Source: Labrys sp. KNU-23
GTDB lineage: Bacteria; Pseudomonadota; Alphaproteobacteria; Rhizobiales; Labraceae
DNA length: 64,000 nucleotides
Reading direction: 5' to 3'
NCBI RefSeq assembly: GCF_008330945.1
Contig: NZ_CP043489.1
Location: 124,001 to 188,000 of the forward strand
This document shows positions 28,685-38,423 of the stretch, in pieces. Below the pieces are notes generated by a model, which searched no databases, was not told the origin of the DNA, and saw only the letters and a list, made by a program, of their open reading frames with translations. The translations under genes were made by a program, and so were the position numbers. How positions within the stretch are numbered: the stretch's first letter is position 1; every line of letters begins with the position of its first letter.

Positions 28685-29290
28685 ATGTTTGCCGACCTGA
28701 CCCTGACAACAACGCTGGCAGCGCTGCTGCTCGGCTACCTGCTCGGGTCGATCCCTTTCGGCCTGATTCTCACCCGCGTGGCAGGATTGGGAGATATCCG
28801 CGCCATCGGTTCGGGCAATATCGGCACCACCAATGTCCTGCGCACCGGCCGCAAGGATCTGGCGGCAGGTACCCTGATTCTCGACGCCCTCAAAGGCACG
28901 GTCGCGGTGCTGCTCGCCCGTCACTTCTGGGGAGATGGTGCCGCGGTGTTCGCGGGGCTTGCCGCCTTTGTCGGCCATCTCTTCCCGATCTGGCTGAAGT
29001 TCAAGGGCGGCAAGGGCGTCGCCACCTATCTCGGCCTGCTTGCTGCCTTCGCCTGGCCCATCGCCCTCTTCTTCGCCCTGGTCTGGGTCTCGGTGGCTTT
29101 CATCACCCGCTATTCCTCCGCCTCCGCCCTGACGGCCAGCCTGCTGAGCCCGATCGGGCTGCTGCTCATGGGCTACCAGCGTGAAGCCCTGCTCTTTGCC
29201 GTCCTTTCGGTGGCCCTGTGGGTGATGCACCGCGCCAATATCGGCCGCCTCCTCAATGGCACGGAGAGCCGCATCGGAAAGAAGGCGTGA
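28685..29290 (+). CDS. plsY: Glycerol-3-phosphate acyltransferase PlsY
   Basis: 201-residue inner-membrane enzyme that moves the acyl group from acyl-phosphate to glycerol-3-phosphate, the first step of phospholipid synthesis. It has about five helices and the three family motifs: [31 protein letters not shown] and [23 protein letters not shown] 28685. The last four bases (GTGA) overlap the dprA start, so translation is probably coupled. Confidence 0.97.
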   Translation: MFADLTLTTTLAALLLGYLLGSIPFGLILTRVAGLGDIRAIGSGNIGTTNVLRTGRKDLAAGTLILDALKGTVAVLLARHFWGDGAAVFAGLAAFVGHLFPIWLKFKGGKGVATYLGLLAAFAWPIALFFALVWVSVAFITRYSSASALTASLLSPIGLLLMGYQREALLFAVLSVALWVMHRANIGRLLNGTESRIGKKA

Positions 29291-30447
29291 CGTCGCCAGG
29301 ACCTGCCCTCTCGGATGATGAAAAGCTGGATTGGCTGCGCCTCATCCGCTGTGACGGCATTGGGCCCATCAGCTTCAAGGGTTTGCTGGAAAGCCACGGC
29401 TCTGCCCAGGCGGTGATCGAGGCGTTGCCCGAGATTGCCAGGCGCAGCGGCCGTCCTCTCCGGCTGCCATCCGAAACCGGTCTCAGGCGGGAACTGCAGG
29501 CCATGGCCGCCCTTGGTGCCCGCTTCGTGGCCATGGGCGAAGCCGACTACCCTCTTTCTCTGGCCGCCATCGACTCGGCCCCGCCTCTGCTCGCCGTCTG
29601 GGGATCGCTCGCTCCCTTGTCCCGGCCGATGGTCGCCATCGTGGGTGCCCGCAATGCCTCCGCCCTGGGACGCCGATTCGCGGCTGTCATGGCAACCGAA
29701 CTCGCCAATGCCGGTTTCACCGTGGTCTCTGGCCTGGCGCGGGGCATCGACGAAGCCGCGCATAGCGCCACGATAGGCAACGGTACCGTCGCCGTGGTCG
29801 GGGGCGGTCTAGGCCACATCTACCCGCCCCAGCACGAGCAACTCGCAAAGGACATCAGCGCGACAGGCTGCGTCATTTCCGAGATGCCGTTCGACTGGGT
29901 GGCAACGGCCCGCGATTTCCCCAAACGCAATCGCATCGTGTCGGGGCTCTCGCTCGGCGTGGTCATCATCGAGGCCGCTGCGCGCTCCGGCTCCCTCATC
30001 ACGGCCCGCCTGGCTTTGGAGCAAGGTCGGGAACTGATGGCCGCACCCGGCTCGCCACTGGACCCACGCAATGAAGGCAGTAATAAATTGCTGCGCGACG
30101 GCGCCATCCTGGTCCGGCATGCAGGCGACGTGCTGGAAGCCCTGACGCCCTTGGTCGAGCGTCCCGTGCCGCCGACGCGGCGGGCCGTCCAGCCCCGTTT
30201 CGATTTCGACAGCACCCAGCCGGAAGCCACCTCCGCTCCGCCTGCCGCCTCGACGGGAGACCCCGATCAGGATCGCCTGATCGCCGTGCTCGGGCCTTCG
30301 CCCGTGGCGATGGACGAGTTGGTGCGCGCTTCCGGGCTCGATGCCCGTCGCGTACAGCTCGCCTTGCTGGAACTCGACCTGTCGGGACGGATCGAACGGC
30401 ACGGCAACGGCATGGTCTCGCTGTTGTACGCCGCTCGGTCGAATTGA
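29287..30447 (+). CDS. dprA: DNA processing protein DprA
   Basis: 386-residue protein that loads RecA on incoming single-stranded DNA during transformation. An N-terminal helical region (about 1-75) precedes the Rossmann-fold core: [58 protein letters not shown] and [22 protein letters not shown] proline-rich linker then leads to a winged-helix domain at the C-terminus (about 325-386). The start is GTG 29287, overlapping the plsY stop, with GGAAAG upstream. Confidence 0.95.
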   Translation: MTSPGPALSDDEKLDWLRLIRCDGIGPISFKGLLESHGSAQAVIEALPEIARRSGRPLRLPSETGLRRELQAMAALGARFVAMGEADYPLSLAAIDSAPPLLAVWGSLAPLSRPMVAIVGARNASALGRRFAAVMATELANAGFTVVSGLARGIDEAAHSATIGNGTVAVVGGGLGHIYPPQHEQLAKDISATGCVISEMPFDWVATARDFPKRNRIVSGLSLGVVIIEAAARSGSLITARLALEQGRELMAAPGSPLDPRNEGSNKLLRDGAILVRHAGDVLEALTPLVERPVPPTRRAVQPRFDFDSTQPEATSAPPAASTGDPDQDRLIAVLGPSPVAMDELVRASGLDARRVQLALLELDLSGRIERHGNGMVSLLYAARSN

Positions 30448-30484
30448 CTTGAGCCAGGCTTTTGCCCATCTTGCCGCCGCCTCC

Positions 30485-30530
30485 GGCCCTATCGTAGGAC
30501 CTGATTGCACTCATATCCTACGATAGGGCC
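30485..30530. terminator. Long hairpin between dprA and topA
   Basis: GGCCCTATCGTAGGA (30485-30499) is the exact inverse of 30516-30530 around a 16-base loop. It is 38 bases past the dprA stop in a 307-base gap. No T-run follows. The rest of the gap contains no gene and should include the topA promoter. Confidence 0.5.
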
Positions 30531-30754
30531 TGGGTCACGACATCACCCGATCCGGCAAATGCGCCAGTTTGCAATTTTCGGATTTGCCCTTATTTGGCAG
30601 CTAGTCGACTGCTCCGGGGCACAGGTTTGCAAGATGCAGGCCTGAGCTCTGGAAGCAGATGGCAAGCTTGTTTTCATGCCCTACCTGGCCGGTCCTCGAT
30701 GAGTCGCGGCCATGGTGGGGACATTCTCGTTTTCGCGTATTGAACGGCCCGCCC

Positions 30755-33409
30755 ATGCCTGTCGTCATCGTTGAGTCGCCTGCCAAAGCACAGACGATCA
30801 ACAAATATCTCGGTTCCAACTACCAGGTGATCGCCTCCTATGGTCACGTGCGCGACCTGCCGGCCAAGGACGGTTCGGTGGAGCCCGACTCCGACTTCGC
30901 CATGGTCTGGGAGAACGACGCCAAGGCCAGCAAGCGCCTGTCGGACATCGCCAAGGCGGTGAAGGAGAGCGACAAGCTCATCCTGGCAACCGACCCTGAT
31001 CGCGAGGGCGAGGCGATCTCCTGGCATGTCCTGGAGATCCTGCGCCAGAAACGCGCCATCAAGGATATCCCGGTCGAACGCGTGACCTTCAACGCCATCA
31101 CCAAGGACGCCGTCCTGAAGGCGATGAAGGCGCCGCGCGAAATCGACGAGGGCCTGGTCGATGCCTATCTCGCCCGCCGGGCGCTCGACTATCTCGTCGG
31201 CTTCCGCCTGTCGCCGGTGCTCTGGCGCAAGCTGCCGGGTGCCCGCTCGGCCGGTCGCGTCCAATCGGTCGCCTTGCGCCTGGTCTGCGATCGGGAGCTC
31301 GAGATCGAACGCTTCGTTGCGCGCGAATATTGGTCCCTGATCGCGACCCTGGCCACGCCGCGTGGCGACCTGTTCGAAGCCCGCCTCGTCGGCGCGGACG
31401 GCCAGAAGATCCAGCGTCTCGATGTCGGCACCGAAAAGGAGGCTCTCGCCTTCCGCGCGGCTCTCGACCAGGGCCGCTATGTCGTGGCCAGTGTCGAGGC
31501 CAAACCTGCACGGCGCAATCCCTTCCCGCCCTTCACCACCTCGACGCTGCAGCAGGAGGCCAGCCGCAAGCTCGGCCTGTCGCCCAACCGCACCATGCAG
31601 ATCGCCCAGCGCCTCTACGAGGGTGTGAACCTCAATGGCGAGCAGGTCGGCCTGATCACCTATATGCGTACTGACGGCGTCGACATGGCGCCGGAGGCCG
31701 TCACCGCCGTGCGCAGCATGATCGGCAAGAGCTATGCACCGGGCTACCTGCCGGAAACGCCGCGCCGCTATGTCACCAAGGCCAAGAACGCCCAGGAAGC
31801 CCATGAGGCGATCCGGCCGACCGATCCCTTCCGCACGCCCAAGGACGTCACCCGTTTCCTCGACAACGAGCAGGCCCGGCTCTACGAACTGATCTGGAAG
31901 CGCACGGTTGCCAGCCAGATGGCGTCGGCCGAGCTCGAGCGCACCACGGTCGACATCCTGGTCGAGGCCGGCGGGCGCAAGCTCGACCTGCGCGCGACCG
32001 GCCAGGTCGTGAAGTTCGACGGCTTCCTGACGCTCTACAACGAGGACCGCGACGACGACGCGGATGACGAGGACGGCAAGCGCCTTCCCACCATGTCGGC
32101 CGGCGAAGCGCTCGAGAAGAAATCGATCGCCGCCACCCAGCATTTCACCGAGCCGCCACCGCGCTACAGCGAGGCCACGCTGATCAAGCGCATGGAGGAA
32201 CTCGGCATCGGGCGGCCCTCGACCTATGCGGCCACGCTCGCGACCCTGCGCGACCGCGACTATGTCTCTGTCGACAAGAAGCGCCTGAAGGCCGAGGACA
32301 AGGGCCGTCTGGTCACCGCCTTCCTCGAGAGCTTCTTTGCCCGCTATGTCGAATACGACTTCACCGCGGCCCTGGAGGAGAAGCTCGACCGCATCTCCAA
32401 CCACGAGCTCGACTGGAAGGAAGTCCTGCGCGATTTCTGGCGCGATTTTTCCGCCGCCATCGACGGCACCAAGGAATTGCGCACCACCCAGGTGCTCGAC
32501 GCGCTCAACGACCTGCTCGGCCCGCACATCTTCCCTGATCGCGGCGACGGCTCCAATCCGCGCCAATGCACGGTGTGCGGCACCGGCACGCTCTCGCTCA
32601 AGCTCGGCAAATACGGATCGTTCATCGGCTGCTCCAACTATCCCGAATGCCGCTATACGCGCCAGTTGTCGGCCGGCGCCGACCAGAATGGCGAAGCCGA
32701 GGGCGGTGGCGAAGCCGGTACCAGGAAACTCGGTGCCGATCCCGAGAGTGGTCTCGACGTCACCCTCCGTGACGGGCGTTTCGGCCCCTATGTCCAGCTC
32801 GGCGAGGGCGACAAGCCCAAGCGTTCGAGCCTGCCACGCGGCATGAGCGCGGCCAATGTCGACCTGGAACGGGCGCTCGCGCTGCTCTCCCTGCCCAAGG
32901 AAGTCGCGGTTCACCCCGAGAGCGGCAAGCCGATCCTGGTGGGCATTGGCCGCTATGGTCCCTATGTTCAGCACGAGAAGACCTACGCCAATCTCGACAA
33001 GGATGACGACGTACTGGCCGTCGGCGCCAATCGGGCCATCGCCCTGATCCTCACCAAGGAGAGCTCGGGGCCTGGACGCCGCTTCGGCGCTGCCGCGCCG
33101 GCGGGCCGGCCTTTGGGGGACTATCCCGGCGGGGGCAGCGTCGAGGTCAAGCCTGGCCGCTATGGCGCCTATGTTACCAATGGCAAGGTCAACGCCACCC
33201 TGCCCAAGGGCATGGAAGCGGATGCGGTGACCCTCGAACAGGCCATCGAGCTCATTGCTGCCAAGGGCGGCAAGGCGCCGGCGACCAAGAAGGCAGCGGC
33301 CGCCAAAAAGGCACCGGCCAAGAAAGCCACGGCCGCCAAGAAACCCGCTGCCAAGAAGGCAACCAAGGCAATCGTCGATTCCGACGAGGTGCCGTTCGAT
33401 ACCGATTGA
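30755..33409 (+). CDS. topA: DNA topoisomerase I
   Basis: 884-residue type IA topoisomerase that relaxes negative supercoils. The TOPRIM domain opens with VVIVESPAKAQTINKYLG and has DPDREGEAISWHV. The catalytic tyrosine is Tyr303 in LITYMRTDGV. A four-cysteine zinc ribbon follows (CTVCGTGTLSLKLGKYGSF..C..YPEC, about 607-632), then further topoisomerase C-terminal repeats without cysteines (DGRFGPYVQLGEG, IGRYGPYVQHEK, PGRYGAYVTNGK). It ends in a Lys/Ala-rich basic tail (about 838-875). The start is ATG 30755, giving MPVVIVESPAKAQ directly. Confidence 0.98.
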   Translation: MPVVIVESPAKAQTINKYLGSNYQVIASYGHVRDLPAKDGSVEPDSDFAMVWENDAKASKRLSDIAKAVKESDKLILATDPDREGEAISWHVLEILRQKRAIKDIPVERVTFNAITKDAVLKAMKAPREIDEGLVDAYLARRALDYLVGFRLSPVLWRKLPGARSAGRVQSVALRLVCDRELEIERFVAREYWSLIATLATPRGDLFEARLVGADGQKIQRLDVGTEKEALAFRAALDQGRYVVASVEAKPARRNPFPPFTTSTLQQEASRKLGLSPNRTMQIAQRLYEGVNLNGEQVGLITYMRTDGVDMAPEAVTAVRSMIGKSYAPGYLPETPRRYVTKAKNAQEAHEAIRPTDPFRTPKDVTRFLDNEQARLYELIWKRTVASQMASAELERTTVDILVEAGGRKLDLRATGQVVKFDGFLTLYNEDRDDDADDEDGKRLPTMSAGEALEKKSIAATQHFTEPPPRYSEATLIKRMEELGIGRPSTYAATLATLRDRDYVSVDKKRLKAEDKGRLVTAFLESFFARYVEYDFTAALEEKLDRISNHELDWKEVLRDFWRDFSAAIDGTKELRTTQVLDALNDLLGPHIFPDRGDGSNPRQCTVCGTGTLSLKLGKYGSFIGCSNYPECRYTRQLSAGADQNGEAEGGGEAGTRKLGADPESGLDVTLRDGRFGPYVQLGEGDKPKRSSLPRGMSAANVDLERALALLSLPKEVAVHPESGKPILVGIGRYGPYVQHEKTYANLDKDDDVLAVGANRAIALILTKESSGPGRRFGAAAPAGRPLGDYPGGGSVEVKPGRYGAYVTNGKVNATLPKGMEADAVTLEQAIELIAAKGGKAPATKKAAAAKKAPAKKATAAKKPAAKKATKAIVDSDEVPFDTD

Positions 33410-33476
33410 TCGCCGATTGATCACTGGGGCCCGGTTGGAACCCTGTTCCCGCCGGGACTTCCTCAGGGCGCTTCAG

Positions 33477-33511
33477 GCCTCTAGCCTGCTCTTCTCATGC
33501 AGGCTGGAGGC
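33477..33511 (+). promoter_or_regulatory. Hairpin burying the ribosome-binding site of the DUF2259 gene
   Basis: GCCTCTAGCCTG (33477-33488) pairs with CAGGCTGGAGGC (33500-33511), 12 pairs with one wobble, around an 11-base loop. The GGAGG ribosome site (33506-33510) for ATG 33519 lies inside the right arm, so folding would block translation. Confidence 0.5.
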
Positions 33512-33518
33512 AAGTGTT

Positions 33519-34277
33519 ATGGTTCGTCGCGTTGCGGGGCTGGTCGGCGGCGCTCTTCTAAACGTCCTGGCGCTTGCCTCCGCTTTCGCCGGCGATGCAG
33601 CCGTGCCTGATATCATCGGCTTTTCCAGGGATGGACGTTATTTCGCCTTCGAGGAATATGGCACGCTCGATGCCTCAATCCATCCCTACAGCACCATCCA
33701 CGTCATCGATCTCGATACCGGCCAACCTGTCGCCGGCTCGCCTCTCGCGGTGAGCCACGACAAAGAGGGCCCCGAAGAGGTGGCCCGCGCCGAGGTACGC
33801 AAAAAGGCCCTACCGCTGCTGGCCAAGCTCGGTATCGGCGAGAAGCCGACCAGGCAGGTCGTGCACGAAGGCGCGCGGCTTTTCGATGCGCCGCCCCCCG
33901 ATCAGGCCTATGCCACCATGGCCGCCGAAGTAACGAATCTCAGCATCGAGGATGCGGTTGCCGATGGGGAGGTCACGGTCGATGTCCTGCCCCGTCCGAC
34001 CACGGATACGACCTGCGCGGCGCAGGGGCGCGAAGGGCTCAAGAGCTTTTCGCTGGTGCGCACCCTGCCCGAGAACGATAGGGACAACCAAATCGTCTAT
34101 GTCGACGAAGCCTCAGGCTATGAGCGCGGCTGCTCGCAGTCCAACGGTTTGAATGCGCTCTTTGTCTTCAAGCCGGCCAATGCCAGGCCGAGGCTGGTGG
34201 CGCTGGTGAGCTATTGGCCTCGCAATTGGGAAGAGCCCGACCGGCGCTATCTCGCCATTCCCGTCCCTCTGCCGTGA
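33519..34277 (+). CDS. Secreted DUF2259 family protein
   Basis: 252 residues with a signal peptide (about 1-25, ending FAGDA) and a DUF2259 domain that begins IIGFSRDGRYFAFEEYGTLD and continues HPYSTIHVIDLDTGQPVAGS. The phrasing resembles WD40/PD40-type beta-propeller blades, but only one or two such blades can be seen. The family is annotated only as predicted secreted. ATG 33519 is preceded by GGAGG, which is sequestered in a hairpin. The gene is one of three accessory genes between topA and rnr. Confidence 0.75.
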   Translation: MVRRVAGLVGGALLNVLALASAFAGDAAVPDIIGFSRDGRYFAFEEYGTLDASIHPYSTIHVIDLDTGQPVAGSPLAVSHDKEGPEEVARAEVRKKALPLLAKLGIGEKPTRQVVHEGARLFDAPPPDQAYATMAAEVTNLSIEDAVADGEVTVDVLPRPTTDTTCAAQGREGLKSFSLVRTLPENDRDNQIVYVDEASGYERGCSQSNGLNALFVFKPANARPRLVALVSYWPRNWEEPDRRYLAIPVPLP

Positions 34278-34290
34278 CGCAGCCGAGCCG

Positions 34291-34695
34291 TTACCATCGC
34301 CCCTTTCGCTTGTTCCAGGCGAACAACAGGTCGGCGAAACGATCATAGGCGAAGCGCGTCAATGCGATGACGCCAGGCGCTCCCAGCAATTTGGCGATCC
34401 AGGCCTGTCCCGGCGTGCGCCGCCAGATTTCCAGAACGACATCGGCTCCCACCAGCAGGCGGCCATTTTCGTTCGTTGCATGCAGGCGCCGCCTGATATC
34501 GTCGAGGCCGGCGCCAAACTGCGCCAGGGCATCGGGCTTCAGATTGATGTCCAGAAACTCGATGCGCCCAGCCTTGACCGCTTCCAGGAGACGGCTGCGC
34601 TGAAGGCGGATGCCGGCATCGCAAACCGGACATCTGGTGTTGTACCAGACCGTCAGGGGACGAGCGCCCCCGGCTTTTGCAATCTCACTGGCCAT
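34291..34695 (-). CDS. DCC family thiol-disulfide oxidoreductase-like protein (DUF393)
   Basis: 134 residues of the DUF393/DCC family, named for its N-terminal Asp-Cys-Cys-like motif. Here WYNTRCPVCDAG carries Cys22 and Cys25 in a thioredoxin-like CxxC. The C-terminal FDRFADLLFAWNKRKGRW-like tail and the LDINLKPDALAQFG segment are typical. Redox function is assumed from the motif and is unproven for the family. The start at 34695 overlaps the 3' end of the acid phosphatase gene by 11 bases, so the two are probably co-transcribed. Confidence 0.8.
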   Translation of the reverse strand: MASEIAKAGGARPLTVWYNTRCPVCDAGIRLQRSRLLEAVKAGRIEFLDINLKPDALAQFGAGLDDIRRRLHATNENGRLLVGADVVLEIWRRTPGQAWIAKLLGAPGVIALTRFAYDRFADLLFAWNKRKGRW

Positions 34696-35542
34696 CCCAA
34701 CTCTTCAGCGCCTCGATCTTGAGCTTGCGTTGCTCGTCGGCGGAAAGCTCGTAATTGCTCTTGTAGGGGGCGGATTCGAACGAGCCATAGGTCGGGTTGG
34801 CAATGACGATCCAATCATGCCCCCAACGAGCGGCATTCTCGGCAAAGACCTTCTCACGTTCCTCCGGCGTTCCCTTATAGGCGTCGGTAAAATCCCCGAG
34901 ATTGTCGCCGACCAGCAGCAGGATGCGATAATCCTTGGCGATCACTGCCCGTCTGGTGCCCTTGGCCGACTTCCAGTCCGGCTGTTCCTTGGCACTGAGG
35001 AAGGTGTCGACATTGCCGCCCGCCGGGAAACCGAGCTTCGTCATCAATTGCACCGTCGGCTCTTCCTCCTCCTTGGTTCGGTTTGTGACGTAGAAGACCT
35101 TCACCCCCTTGGAGGCTGCATATTGGGTGAACTCAATTGCCCCGGGAATGGGAGTATCGACCTGTGCCTTGACATATTTCGTCCAGGTCTCGGGCGTGAA
35201 GCGTGTTCCCGCCTTGACGTTCCAGGCCTGGTAGTTGGACGTATTCAGCAGCGTATCGTCGACATCGAGAACAATCGCCGGCGGAAAGTTCTTGAAGTCA
35301 CCAGTCTGCTCAGCGGGCGCCGCCGTCCAGGACGCATCGGCCAAGGCCTGGTCGAGCCTGATCCTCGCCAGGGCGAACATGGCCGCCGCATTGGCCTTGG
35401 CTTCGACGGCGGTCTGGTCCCAGAGCACGGCGTTGAGATTGTCGTCCGGTTTGGCTCCCTCCTCCGCCGCGACCGGTGAAACTGCGGCCGAAACGGCGAT
35501 CAGTGCCGACGAGAAACAAAATCCGATCACACCAGCTCGCAT
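34685..35542 (-). CDS. HAD-superfamily acid phosphatase, lipoprotein e(P4)/class C type
   Basis: 285 residues: signal peptide (about 1-26) and a HAD phosphatase domain. The nucleophile motif is VLDVDDTLLN (Asp93, Asp95), the second motif is FYVTNRTKEEEE, and the acidic motif is LLLVGDNLGDF. These match class C acid phosphatases, which dephosphorylate nucleotides or phosphomonoesters outside the cytoplasm. There is no lipobox cysteine at the cleavage site, so it looks soluble periplasmic rather than lipid-anchored like the Haemophilus protein. Start ATG 35542. Confidence 0.85.
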   Translation of the reverse strand: MRAGVIGFCFSSALIAVSAAVSPVAAEEGAKPDDNLNAVLWDQTAVEAKANAAAMFALARIRLDQALADASWTAAPAEQTGDFKNFPPAIVLDVDDTLLNTSNYQAWNVKAGTRFTPETWTKYVKAQVDTPIPGAIEFTQYAASKGVKVFYVTNRTKEEEEPTVQLMTKLGFPAGGNVDTFLSAKEQPDWKSAKGTRRAVIAKDYRILLLVGDNLGDFTDAYKGTPEEREKVFAENAARWGHDWIVIANPTYGSFESAPYKSNYELSADEQRKLKIEALKSWDGQ

Positions 35543-36071
35543 GCCGTACTCCCAGTTTGGATCCGCAAATACAGAAACGATATCATCGGCCCCTGACGGG
35601 TCAACGCGGCATATTCCCGGGGATCACAGGCGTCCTCGCTTGCTCCTGACAACATGAAGCGCAGAAGAAAGGAAGATGCAGGCTATGTCGCCTGCGATCC
35701 AGGAGGAATGCTGCAGCGCAGCATTTTTATTGACAAGCCGAGCATGTGACCCTATATGCGCACTGTCCGGTTCAATTGAATCGTCCCTCTGTCCGCTCGT
35801 GCCTGCGGATCGCTTGAGGATTTTGGACAGTCTGTCCCGGCACGTTGAGTTTCTTGCCGTTCCGCGTTTTTGCCAAATATATGGCTCTGCCGCGCTGTGG
35901 GATCCATCCGGATCGCCGCGCAGAGCGCTTCAACAATCTCTTCCCTCGACAGACAAAGCTGCCAATCGCGCAGGACGTTGCGGAAATGCGCAATGTCCGC
36001 AATTGGCTTCGACAAATACCCTATGCGTTGGTCTATGATGACGCCGGACCCACTGCCCGCATTTTTCGGGC
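35543..36071. other. 529-base gap between acid phosphatase gene and rnr
   Basis: No gene can be supported. The first part holds a family 2 repeat (35616-35704). The remainder is less GC-rich than its surroundings and has short open frames on both strands with no recognisable domain or ribosome site. It could be a decayed gene. Confidence 0.5.
35616..35704. repeat. Dispersed inverted repeat, family 2, copy C
   Basis: Starts CCCGGGGATCACAGGCGTCC, then CGCTTGCTCCTG, and ends GCCTGCGATCCAGGA. It aligns with copies at 20306 and 25356 in the core GGCGTCCTCGC..GCTCCTG and in the inverted right end. Most diverged of the three. Confidence 0.5.
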
Positions 36072-38423
36072 ATGCCGAGCCGCCAACGCCAAATCGGAAT
36101 AATTTCTGTGGTTCATAAAAACAAACAAGCCGAGGCATTGGAACCCGTCCTGCCAAGTCGCGAAGACATTCTCGCTTTCATTGCCCGCTCGCATGGCCGG
36201 GCCGGCAAGCGGGAGATCGCCCGCGAATTCGGCCTGGGCAGTGCCGAGAAGCTCGCCCTCAAACATCTGCTCGCCGAATTCGCCGAAGAAGGAATCGTGC
36301 AGCGCGGCCGCAAGGGCTTCAACGCCCCGGGCGCCCTGCCCTCGTCCGTCGTCGCCGACATCACCGGCCGCGACCGCGACGGCGAGCTCGTCGCCACCCC
36401 TTCGGACTGGAACGAGGATAATGGCAAACCGCCGCGCATCGTGGTGACCATCCCCAAGCGTTTTGGCGGCGCCGCACCGGGCGTTGGTTCGCGCGTGCTG
36501 CTGCGCATGGCCGATGGCGGCTCGGACCACCAGCCGACCGGGCGGGTGATCAAGGTGCTTGAGCGGCTGCGCCAACGCATTCTCGGCGTCTTCCGGCGAC
36601 TTCCCAATGGCGAAGGCCAGATCGTGCCGATCGAAAAGCGCAATGCCGGACGCGAGATGATGGTTCGCCCGGACGATGCGGCGAAAGCCGAGGACGGCGA
36701 ACTCGTCGCCATCGAGCCGTTGCGCGGCGCCCGCCACGGCCCACCCATGGCGCGCATTGTCGAGCGAGTCGGCAAGGTCGGCAGCGAGAAGGCGATCAGC
36801 CTGATCGCCATCCATGCCCACGACATTCCCTATGTCTTCCGCAAGGACACGCTGGAAGAGGCAGAGGCGGCCAAGCCGGCCACATTATCCGGCCGCGAAG
36901 ACTGGCGGCGCCTGCCGCTGATCACCATCGATCCCGCTGACGCCAAGGACCATGACGACGCCGTACACGCCGAGCCGGACTCTGATCCTGCCAATCCGGG
37001 CGGTCATGTCCTCACGGTGGCGATCGCCGACGTCGCCGCCTATGTGAAGCCGGATTCGCCTCTCGACCGCGAGGCCCTGATCCGGGGTAATTCGGTGTAT
37101 TTCCCCGACCGTGTCGTGCCGATGCTGCCGGAACGAATCTCCAACGATCTGTGCTCCCTGCGTGCCAACGAGGACAGGCCGGCGCTCGCCGTACGCATGA
37201 TCATCGCCGCCGACGGGCGCAAGCTGCGACACAGCTTCCATCGGGTGATGATGCGCTCGGCCGCCAAGCTCTCCTACCAGCAGGCCCAGCGCGCCATCAA
37301 TGGCGACACCGACGACGTAACGGGTCCCCTGCTCGCGCCCGTCCTCCAGCCTCTATGGGCCGCCTATGCCTGCCTGAAGACCGAGCGTGAGGACCGCGGG
37401 CCGCTCGATCTCGACCTGCCGGAGCGCAAGATCCTCTTGAAGCCCAACGGCATGGTCGACCGGGTCGTCGTTCCCGAGCGCCTCGACGCCCACCGCCTGA
37501 TCGAGGAATTCATGATCCTCGCCAATGTCGCGGCGGCCGAGACCCTGGAAGCCAAGAAGACGCCGCTGGTCTATCGTGTGCATGACGAGCCTTCGATGGA
37601 GAAGATCATCGCCCTGCGCGAATTCCTCCATACGCTCGACATTCCGCTCTCCAAGCAGGGGGCGCTCCGAGCGAGCCAGTTCAACACCATCCTTGCAAGG
37701 GTTGTAGGCACCGACAATGCCCATCTCGTCAACGACGTGGTGCTGCGCTCGCAGAGCCAGGCCGAATATTCGGCCGACAATATCGGGCATTTCGGTCTCA
37801 ATCTGCGCCGCTACGCGCATTTCACCTCGCCCATTCGCCGCTATTCGGACCTGATCGTGCATCGCGCCCTGATCCGGGCCCTGCATCTGGGCGATGACGG
37901 CCTGCCGGCCGAGATGACGCCGGCCATGCTCAGCGAGATCGCCGGCCGGATCTCGGCCTGCGAGCGGCGCGCCATGACGGCGGAGCGCGAAACGATCGAC
38001 CGTCTGATCGCCCATTTCCTCGCCGACCATGTCGGCGAGATCTTCCAGGGCCGCGTGTCCGGCGTGATCAAGTCGGGCCTGTTCGTCAAGCTCCTCGATA
38101 CGGGCGCCGACGGCTTCGTGCCTGCCGCGACGATCGGTCACGACTATTATCGCTTCGAGGAAGGCGCGCATCAGCTTATCGGTGCGGCAACAGGTGAATC
38201 CTTCCAGCTCGGCGACACGGTGTCGGTCAAGCTGGTGGAGGCTGCGCCCTTTGCCGGCGCACTGCGCTTCGAGATCGTCTCGGATGGTCAACGGCGCAGA
38301 GCTCCCGGTCGCAAGCTCGGCGTGGTCAAGCGGCCGCGCATTACCGATCGCAAGGGCAATGCGGCCAAGCGCAAGGCCAAGGCGCAGAAGGGCAAGCGCG
38401 CCGGGAAGGGAAGTCGGCGATGA
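36072..38423 (+). CDS. rnr: Ribonuclease R
   Basis: 783-residue processive 3'-5' exoribonuclease that degrades structured RNA. Order: N-terminal winged-helix domain (about 28-90), cold-shock domains, RNB catalytic domain from about 280 with the metal-binding TIDPADAKDHDDAVHAE, then FPDRVVPMLPERISNDLCSL and HFTSPIRRYSDLIVHRAL, S1 domain from about 655 (GRVSGVIKSGLFVKLLDTGADGF), and a Lys/Arg-rich tail. ATG 36072 is used; GTG 36108 (VVHKNKQ) could be the real start. It overlaps the DUF983 gene by four bases (ATGA). Confidence 0.95.
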   Translation: MPSRQRQIGIISVVHKNKQAEALEPVLPSREDILAFIARSHGRAGKREIAREFGLGSAEKLALKHLLAEFAEEGIVQRGRKGFNAPGALPSSVVADITGRDRDGELVATPSDWNEDNGKPPRIVVTIPKRFGGAAPGVGSRVLLRMADGGSDHQPTGRVIKVLERLRQRILGVFRRLPNGEGQIVPIEKRNAGREMMVRPDDAAKAEDGELVAIEPLRGARHGPPMARIVERVGKVGSEKAISLIAIHAHDIPYVFRKDTLEEAEAAKPATLSGREDWRRLPLITIDPADAKDHDDAVHAEPDSDPANPGGHVLTVAIADVAAYVKPDSPLDREALIRGNSVYFPDRVVPMLPERISNDLCSLRANEDRPALAVRMIIAADGRKLRHSFHRVMMRSAAKLSYQQAQRAINGDTDDVTGPLLAPVLQPLWAAYACLKTEREDRGPLDLDLPERKILLKPNGMVDRVVVPERLDAHRLIEEFMILANVAAAETLEAKKTPLVYRVHDEPSMEKIIALREFLHTLDIPLSKQGALRASQFNTILARVVGTDNAHLVNDVVLRSQSQAEYSADNIGHFGLNLRRYAHFTSPIRRYSDLIVHRALIRALHLGDDGLPAEMTPAMLSEIAGRISACERRAMTAERETIDRLIAHFLADHVGEIFQGRVSGVIKSGLFVKLLDTGADGFVPAATIGHDYYRFEEGAHQLIGAATGESFQLGDTVSVKLVEAAPFAGALRFEIVSDGQRRRAPGRKLGVVKRPRITDRKGNAAKRKAKAQKGKRAGKGSRR

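Noticed and set aside
30674..33424. A 916-codon open frame antisense to topA
   Set aside because: It mirrors the codon structure of topA on a high-GC sequence, has no domain and no ribosome site, and topA itself is certain.
35835..36105. Small open frames on both strands in the gap before rnr
   Set aside because: No ribosome site, no domain, and the two strands compete for the same bases. Possibly a decayed gene, but it cannot be called.
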